NCBI GenBank assembly: GCA_003339415.1
Contig: PDHQ01000002.1
Location: 312,159-376,158, forward strand
Reading direction: 5' to 3'
Origin: Ophiocordyceps camponoti-saundersi (nom. inval.)
Taxonomy: Eukaryota > Ascomycota > Sordariomycetes > Hypocreales > Ophiocordycipitaceae
Length of the DNA stretch: 64,000 nucleotides
The notes below the pieces were generated by a model, which was not told the DNA's origin, did no database searches, and saw only the letters and a list, made by a program, of their open reading frames with translations. Shown one piece after another: positions 57,101 through 64,000 of this stretch (positions within the stretch are counted from its first letter, which is position 1; each line of letters begins with the position of its first letter). Both the position numbers and the translations under genes were made by a program.

Positions 57101-59794
57101 GACACCGGCAACGGTTTCTTCGTGCCGAACCTTTCATCTGTCGCCAGCGTCAGCCTTTCTTTCCTGCCACCGCCAGACCACGAGCCTTCCCCCATTCCGA
57201 ACTCGGTGTCGGGTTCTGCCCTCGATTCGAGGACGTCGAGCATATTCTACGACCAGTCCTACTATGGAAGCACGGTTGTCAGTTCGGAGAAGGAAATTGA
57301 CGAGTTCGCGTCACCGCTCCAGACCCCTCAGTCCATGGACATGGCGTTACCAACTACGGAGGCTCCCGAAGCGCGCTTCAGCAACGGCTCCATGACGGAC
57401 AGCGTGACGAAGCCGGCGGTGCAGGAGAGCGACAGCAAGGAGCGCCATCGCCTGGTTCAACGACGCAACGTCATCAAGGAGTTGATCGACACCGAGGCGG
57501 TTTTCGTGCGCGACATGAACATTGTCGAAGAGATCTACAAGGGCACCGCAGAGGCCTGCCCGGAACTGGACTCGAAGACTGTCAAACTGATTTTCCGCAA
57601 CAGCGACGAGATCATTCAGTTCCATACGCAGTTTCTCCGAGAGCTCAAAGAAGCCGTGGCGTCGGTCTACGTTCCGGTCACAGGGCGGTCATCCTTGGCG
57701 AGGGGAGACTCTCAAGCGTCTGAACGAGGCCACGGCGATCCGCAGGACAGTAGAGATCGCGCGACCTGTCTCGGGCCCGTCTTCCAGAACAACGTGGAGA
57801 GCATGAGGCTGGCGCACGAAGGCTTCCTCCGCAACAGTGACCACGCCGCCAAGCGGCTGATCCAGATTCAACAAGATGCCACGGTCAAGGTGTGGCTGAA
57901 TGAGTGCAACGAAGTGGCCAAGGACTTGACGGCCGCCTGGGACCTTGATTCCCTGCTCATCAAGCCGATGCAGCGAATCACAAAGTATCCAAACCTTATC
58001 ATCACACTCCTTCAGCACACGCCTTCGGACCATCCGGACCGAGAGGCGCTTTTGGCGGCCAAGGACTCCCTGGAGACGGCCATCATAGAGATCAACAGGA
58101 CGAAGAAAAACTTTGAGCTCGTCGGCCAGATCGTCGGCAGGAAACGCAAAGAATCCGACGTCAAGGCCGGTTTCGCGCGTGCTTTCGGCAAGCGTGTCGA
58201 CAAGCTACAAGCTTCTACCAACCGGCCCCGCGAGGACCAGGAATACGTCAAGCTCAATGAGAAATTCGGAGACGATTATCTCAGGCTTCAAGTGGTGCTC
58301 CGCGACGTCGAGTACTACACGCGGCAAGTAGCGGCGTACGTGCACGAGTTCCTCCAATACCTGTCGTCGATCGAACTCGTCATGCGCTTTCAGCCGGGCA
58401 ACTACCCCGAGCTCGAGAGCAAATGGGTTCAGTTCAACATCTCGGTGCGGGACCTGGAAAAGGTGGCGCTGGAGGAGCACGTAAGTATCTACCCCAGCAC
58501 AGGAAAGGGGGGGAGGAGAAGCTTGTCAAGTGCCAGGGAGTGAGTGGCATCGCTAACACTCGGCAGTTGGCACAAGTGCGCAAACACGTCATCGAGCCCT
58601 TTGAGCTCGTCATCAAGGCGTACGGCAACCCTTCGCTAGCGATGAAGAAGAGGCAAAAACGGCGTCTTGACTACGAGCGGATGGAGCAGCTGAAGCGCTC
58701 GGGCAAGACGGCGGACCCCAAGTTGAGGGAGCTCGTGGAGCAGTACGAGGCACTAAACGACACGCTCAAGAAGGAGCTTCCAGTACTGTCGGCACTGACG
58801 GAGAAGGTGGGCAACATTTGCTTGGGCAACTTTGTCAACATTCAGGCGAACTGGTACGTCATCTGGAAGGAGAAGATGAAGACGGTGCTGGGCGACTGCG
58901 ACGAAATGCCGGACCTAAAGGAGGTGGTGTCGACCTTCCAGCGAGACCACCCGTACGTGCGCGACCAACTGAGCGGGATCGGAATGCTGAACCCGGCGTC
59001 TCGGGGTCGACTGTCACATTCGACGTCGGCGAACTTGGAAGATAGCACGGTCCGGGCGCGCGGGCGCGTGCTCTCGATCAACGGCGACGCGGCGCCGATC
59101 CTCCCTACTCCGGACTTTGGCGAGCGCCGCAGCGGGTCGCTCACCATGTCTCCGAGCGCAGGGAGTCCCGGTCTCGGGGGCGGGATGCCGCACCATTACT
59201 ACTACAAGGACTGCTACTCGGGGATCCATACACAGCAGGCGTCGCCACGGTCCCCCGACATGGTGAGCAGCTCGCGGACGGGGGCGACGTCGACGCGGCC
59301 GAGCACCAGCCGGAGCATCGACTCGAGCGGGGTGCCGCGGCGGAGCTTGGAGTCGACAAACCAGGCGCAGCGGGACTCGAGCACTACGTGCAATTCTAGT
59401 CAGGCAGCGGCGGTGGAAAGCCGCAGATACTCCAACATGTTCCACTCGGCTCTCCCGCTACCCGACGGCCCCGAGGACAGCCGGCGATCGTCGCGGGCGT
59501 CGTCACGGGAGCGGACCGACGCGTACAGGGTTCTGTGGTTGGCCGCCTCGCTCTTTGAGTTTAACATTTCGACGACTAAGCACGAGGCGGGCTATCCGTA
59601 CCTGACATATCAGGCTGGCGAGGTGAGTCTGGATAGCTGTATTACATGGCAAGATGGGGCTGACGGTGAGATGGCAGATATTTGACGTAGTCGCCGAGAA
59701 AGGCGAGCTTTGGCTGGCCAAGAACCAAGACGATGCGACGAACCGGGTGGGATGGATATGGTCCAAGCACTTTGCCAAGCTGGCCGATTCGTGA
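54128..59794 (+). CDS. Large DH-BAR-SH3 Rho guanine nucleotide exchange factor (Tuba/Gef1-like)
   Basis: Probable activator of a Rho GTPase, perhaps Cdc42, at curved membranes. Exons 54128-58480, 58567-59622 and 59678-59794, phase-0 introns; 1841 aa. Residues 1-1100 are disordered and Ser/Pro/Asp-rich. The DH domain starts near residue 1105 (RNVIKELIDTEAVFVRDMNI; LIFRNSDEIIQFHTQFLREL; LLIKPMQRITKYPNLI). A BAR-like domain follows from about 1370 (FGKRVDKLQASTNRPREDQE; LVQ-type helix QVRKHVIEPFELVIKAYGNP; KKRQKRRLDYERMEQLKRS; FVNIQANWYVIWKEKM). The C-terminus is an SH3 fold: LFEFNISTTKHEAGYPYLTY, GEIFDVVAEKGELWLAKNQD, VGWIWSKHF. No PH domain is seen, as in Tuba/DNMBP where BAR replaces PH. Which GTPase it acts on is inferred. 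Confidence 0.88.
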
Positions 59795-59877
59795 CGTGAC
59801 GAAGGGCCGGGGGGGGGGGGATGAAGCTGTATGTACAAAAGGGGGGGGAAGGGGGCAGAGAGAGAGAGAGAGAGAGA

Positions 59878-59914
<37 letters not shown>

Positions 59915-60692
59915 CAAGGCAAGGGAAAAAGGCGTCTTCGTTTTCTATTGGTCTTTTTTTTTTGCTATCGATTCTTCGTGTTTCTTCTTCTTCTTCCAAC
60001 CTTTTGTTCCCCTTGTTCTCTCTTGTTTACTTGTCTCGCGAGAGAGAGGCTGCCTTATATCCCGACGACGGTCTGTCGTCTTTTCCTCCCTTCCCCTCCC
60101 CTTTTTTTCCCCTTGCCTTTTTCCTGTTTCTCTTTACGGGACAAAGACTTTTTTCTTTCTCTTCTTTCGGCGTTTCTTTGTACCTGTCGATGTGAGGGTG
60201 ATGAGGGAGAGGCAGAGAGAGATACCTACGTACGTACCTACTAGCATATGAGAGAGAGGGAAGCTCCGTCAGTCGGACGATGAGCACGAAAACGGACCAA
60301 GCTTACATACATACATATTAAACGGTGTCTCAATCCGTACCTACCTAGGAGGTAGGTGGTAGTAGTAGTAGTAGTAGTATCCGTTATCCGTAGGCAGTCT
60401 CACATTGAACGCCACGAGTCAGGTCGAGTCATGGCGCGGCCGTGTCAGCAGCGCGCCGCGCGCCCCCCCCTCCCCCTGGGGTAAGCGGTGGTGGTGGTAG
60501 TGGTGGTGGTGGTGCTTGGTGGTGGTGCTTGGTGGTGGTTGGGGGGCAGGCAGCAGCAGCTGGTCGGTCAATCATATCAGTCAGTTTTATCCAGCACTCC
60601 TTTTTTCTTCTTCACTTCTCAACGGAGACTTCCTACATACCTACCTACCTACCTACCTACTGACTTACCTACCTAGGTACCCACTCACCATC
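59795..60692. other. Intergenic with (GA)n, GGT repeats and TACC units
   Basis: A G run at 59810-59819, (GA)n at 59856-59912, T-rich DNA, (AGT)n at 60361-60378, GGT repeats 60487-60541 and (TACC)n at 60636-60675 ending 18 bp before the transporter ATG. No gene seen. Confidence 0.6.
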
Positions 60693-62991
60693 ATGTCGAC
60701 GCCTATGCTGGTGGGAGAGCCGTCGGTCAAGGGGAGTAGCGAGGCGGTGCGGATGATGCTACTGTCGTTTGCTGCCATTGGCATCACGTGAGTTGGAGTC
60801 GACGATCTTTGCGGGAGATGGGATTTCTTTCTTTCTTTCTTTTTTTCTTTCTTTCTTCGTCTTTCTTCTACGGCGGTTCATCTTTCTGCTGCCTACCTCC
60901 TACAGATGATATCTACCTACCTATTTTCGGGTGCTACCTTTACCTTACCTTGCCTCACCTTGCCTCACCTATATCTACCTACCTTGGCTGTGCTGGCCTT
61001 GGCTACCATGTTACGCTACACGGACACGAGCTTCTTTAAACTGACTTTTGGCCTTTTGACTTGGATAGCATCGTCTGGGGCGTGGAGCTCACCTGTCTGT
61101 GAACCCCCTTTTCCCCTCCTCCCTCCCCCTTTTTTCAACCTCTTGATCTCCTCTTCTTCTCGCCCACGACGTCAAGGCATCGAACCTCCTCAAACAGCTG
61201 CTAACTCTGTTCGAAACCCCCCCCCAACAAACAACGCAAAAAAAAAGACTGCACGCCCTATCTTCTCAAGCTGGGCCTTAGCAAGAGCAACACGTCTCTG
61301 ATATGGATCGCAGGTCCGCTTTCCGGCCTGGTGGTGCAGCCCATCATCGGCGTGGTGGCGGACGAGAATACGTCGCGCTGGGGTCGTCGACGGCCGTTGA
61401 TGGTCGTCGGCGCCGTCGTCGTTGCCATTGGCTTGTTGGTTTTGGGATACGCTCGTGAGATTGTCGCTTGGGCTTCTGGAGGGTTGGGGTTGACGATTGG
61501 GCTGGCTGTTTTGACCATTTACGTGGTTGACTTCGCGCTCAATGTTGGTCTGTTTCGTCCCTTGGATTCATTCTTGCTTTTGGCATTTCTGAGAGAGCTG
61601 ACTTTGTCGTTTGGTGAGTTAGTCCAGTCGTGTGCGAGGAGCCTTGTCGTCGATACGCTGGCGCTTGAGCAGCAGCAGACGGGCGCCGCATGGTGTGCGT
61701 CTCTCTCTCCTGATCAAGATATTCACATGCGCTCTCGCATCTTCCCTCCCGCCCGAGCTGACTTTTCAGCGGCAAACTTCCAGGGAGCAGAATGGCAGCC
61801 ATTGGCCATGTCATCGGCTACGCCGCCGGCTCTGTCGACCTGGTCCGGCTCTTCGGCACCGCCCTCGGCGACGCCCAGTTCCAGCAGCTCACCGTCATGG
61901 CTGCTTGGGCCATGCTGGCCTCCACCGCTCTGACCTGCTGGGCCGTCACGGAGCCCGTGCTGGTGCTTCCTGCCGGCGCCAGGCGGAAGAGCATTGTCGA
62001 CGTGCTGCATCAGGTCTATCGCACCCTGCGCCGGCTCAGTCCTCGCATACAGGCCATCTGTTGGGCGCAGTTCTGGGCCTGGATCGGATGGTTCCCCTTC
62101 CTCTTCTACAGCACCACCTGGGTTGGCGAGACCTACTTCCGCTACGACGTGCCCGCCGAGAAGGCTCCGGCCGACGGCGATGACGGAGTTGGCGACATGG
62201 GCCGCATCGGCAGCATCTCGCTCTTCATCTATTCCTTCATCACCTTTATCGGCGCCTTTGTCCTACCGATGCTCATCCGGTCGCCTGAAGACGAACGATT
62301 CACGCCGAGGCCGTCTCCGATCGTCGCTCGCTTCCTCGGAGCCGTCGGTGATAGGAGGCCGGATCTGGCGACGGCTTGGATGTGCGGCCACGTCGTCTTT
62401 GCCGCATCCATGGCCTTTGCGCCGCTCGCTACCAGTTTTCGCTTTGCCACCCTGCTCATGTGTCTCTGCGCTCTGTGAGTTTTCTTCTCTGTTTGAATCC
62501 CCTTCCGCGATCCATGATCCGGTGCTGATGTTAGGACTCCAAGGCCCTGGACCATGGCCACATGGGCGCCTCCCGCCCTCCTCGGCGTCGAGGTCAACAA
62601 GATGAGCAGCGCGTACCGCCCCCTGCCCGGCGGCATGGAGCTGCGCAACGTTTCCGGCGCGCATGGCGACGACGATGGCGACGCCACGGCCCATCTCGAG
62701 AACGGCCCCGACTCGCCGGCGGCGGTGGGCAAATCGTCGTCGGCCGAACTCTCGGGGATCTACCTGGGCATCCTCAACGTCTACACGACGATGCCGCAGT
62801 TCATCGGCGCCTTCATCGCCTCCATCGTCTTCGCCATACTCGAGCCGGGGTCGAAGCCCGATCTGGCGGCGGGGGGCGAAGCCAAGGGCCGCCGCGGGTC
62901 GGGGCCCAGCGCCATTTCCGTCTGTCTCTTCATCGGGGCCTGCAGCGCCGTCGTGGCGGCTTTTGCAACCCGCAAGCTCAGGCTTCTCTAA
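60693..62991 (+). CDS. Sucrose/alpha-glucoside transporter, SUT-type (GPH/MFS) permease
   Basis: Proton-coupled disaccharide transporter of the kind that includes plant SUTs and fission yeast Sut1. Six exons: 60693-60787, 61069-61094 (only 26 nt), 61248-61547, 61623-61694, 61784-62474, 62535-62991; 546 aa. The joins rebuild family motifs: TIVWGVELTYCTPYLLKLGL, SKSNTSLIWIAGPLSGLVVQ, then IGVVADENTSRWGRRRPLM (the R-x-GRRRP loop), CARSLVVDTLALEQQQ and SRMAAIGHVIGYAAGSVDL. Second half: WIGWFPFLFYSTTWVGETYF and LGILNVYTTMPQFIGAFIAS. Twelve helices are expected and enough hydrophobic segments are seen. The join at 61694/61784 (TGAAWWSRM) is the least certain. Sucrose versus maltose preference is open. 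Confidence 0.85.
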
Positions 62992-63700
62992 GGGGTTTCG
63001 TTTATAAAAAAAAGAGGGGGGAAGGCCAAGATGGTGTTTTTTCTTTCTTTCTATCTTTCCTCGATTCAACGGTAGAGGTTGGTAGAGCGGGTTTTCTAGA
63101 GCGGGCGAGTTTTATCCTTGTGCTTTTTGACTGGCTTTTGACGTCGGCTTGGTCGCTACCTAGGTAAGGGGGGGGGGATCCCCGTCCTCAGGGGTAGGAC
63201 GGGGGAAACCAGCCCTGAAGGTCGAATAGGGTTTTAATGTACGCGTGGATTTGCTTCGACGACGGAAGCAGCCATCTACAACGTGTTTCATCTCGATGAG
63301 ACGTCGTGAACAAAAGGGAGAATCTACCCTTTTCAAGAGTGTTTGAAAGGTACGTTGCGAGTTATTTTGGCAGCGACTCGAGGTAACAGCTCGTATGAGA
63401 GCATGGTATCAATTTTCGTAATGCCGTAACGCTCCAACACCAGGCTTCGTAATGTTCATAAAGCTAATGCAGACAAAGAAGGGGAAAGAAAGGGGGAAAA
63501 AAAAACCGCTTTCGTCAGACTGGGATGATTTCCATGCTGTAACATCAATGACGTTCGGACCTTTTGGGGGGGATAAAGGGTTCAGAAGAGAAAGCGAAAA
63601 GGGCGTAGAGAGAATGAGGATGAAAGAAAGAAAGAAAGAAAGAAAAGAATAATGGCAAGTAAAAAAGATGCAGATCGTCCATGATTGGGTTTTTTTGGCT
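62992..63700. other. Convergent intergenic spacer, no gene seen
   Basis: 3' flanks of the transporter and the edge gene. Includes a G run at 63169-63177 and (GAAA)n near 63622-63648. No gene supported. Confidence 0.5.
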
Positions 63701-64000
63701 TCAGCTGCTTCTCTGGCTCCTCTCACTGTTAGTGCCGGAGATTTTTTCCCACTCGTCTTCGGTGCTGACGCTGGACTGAGTTCCGTCGAGGGAGGTTGGA
63801 TGATGTTGGGGGTTGAGCTGGTGCGGATGGGACCTCTGACGCAGATCGTCGTAGTCTTTGTCGACGTCGGCGGAGGAGGAGGAGGTGGTGGTAGTGACTC
63901 GTTGAACGTCTTGAGCGGATGTGAAGGCGACGACGGGCGAGGAGTATTCAACCTCTGTATCGCTACTATCGTCGATGGAATCATGTTTTCTCTTCCTCTT
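63701..64000 (-). CDS. C-terminal end of an unrecognised protein, cut by right edge
   Basis: Reading the minus strand from the edge gives 99 codons and a TGA at 63703-63701 without interruption. The peptide is polar and acidic: KRKRKHDSIDDSSDTEVEYS, then a Thr/Ser run, ADVDKDYDDLRQR and STEDEWEKISGTNSERSQRS. The KRKRK start could be a nuclear localisation signal. EDEWEKI-type ends are common in real fungal proteins, and the other frames over this stretch are mostly repeat-like. Function unknown; an unspliced or spliced join upstream cannot be judged. Confidence 0.5.
   Translation of the reverse strand, partial: KRKRKHDSIDDSSDTEVEYSSPVVAFTSAQDVQRVTTTTSSSSADVDKDYDDLRQRSHPHQLNPQHHPTSLDGTQSSVSTEDEWEKISGTNSERSQRSS

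Overview
The window is nuclear DNA of a filamentous ascomycete (Pezizomycotina; the gene set and protein style suggest Sordariomycetes, perhaps Hypocreales, but no marker fixes the genus). The signs are genes broken by short GT-AG introns (about 47-155 nt), GC-rich coding DNA, large intergenic spaces full of microsatellites, and fungus-specific genes such as palF, arg-13, SHR3, a Zap1-type zinc regulator and a filamentous-fungal telomerase protein. I support 23 complete protein genes, two genes cut by the window edges and one doubtful small spliced ORF. No rRNA, tRNA, CRISPR array or intact transposon is visible.

Layout. 1-1,680: Golgi SNARE Gos1 (cut by the left edge) divergent from ribosomal protein L35. 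2,638-4,668: Zap1/ZafA-type zinc-responsive regulator, followed by 4 kb of repeat-rich DNA with long G-tracts in its upstream region. 8,805-15,539: a small N-myristoylated protein with a p97/VCP-binding motif, the spliceosomal helicase Prp5, and a divergent HCNGP/SAP30BP splicing protein. 15,907-22,301: DUF3712 membrane protein, a flavocytochrome b2-like dehydrogenase and the Fe-S co-chaperone Jac1/Hsc20. 23,049-31,261: arrestin PalF/Rim8 (ambient pH signalling), replication licensing factor Cdc6, a TspO/MBR protein and the mitochondrial ornithine carrier Arg-13. 32,029-41,535: Shr3 permease chaperone, Rev1 translesion polymerase, RED/IK splicing protein, nucleoside hydrolase and a Tpc1-like thiamine pyrophosphate carrier. 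42,709-51,375: an unrecognised fungal protein with a decayed tandem duplication behind it, a wax-synthase-type acyltransferase, and the complete telomerase reverse transcriptase gene. 54,128-64,000: a very large DH-BAR-SH3 Rho-GEF, a sucrose-transporter-type permease, and the C-terminal end of an unrecognised gene.

These are independent eukaryotic genes, not operons. Some share biology: three splicing proteins (Prp5, HCNGP, RED), three genome-maintenance genes (Cdc6, Rev1, TERT), and several mitochondrial or Fe-S genes. Cdc6 and TERT both carry ACGCGT (MCB-type) motifs upstream, which would fit G1/S expression. The points most worth a second look are the SVIP-like protein at 8,805, the promoter and overlapping upstream ORF of TERT, the in-frame introns and altered DPLD motif of Prp5, and the 243-bp duplication after 43,755. 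I found no clear new multi-gene system.
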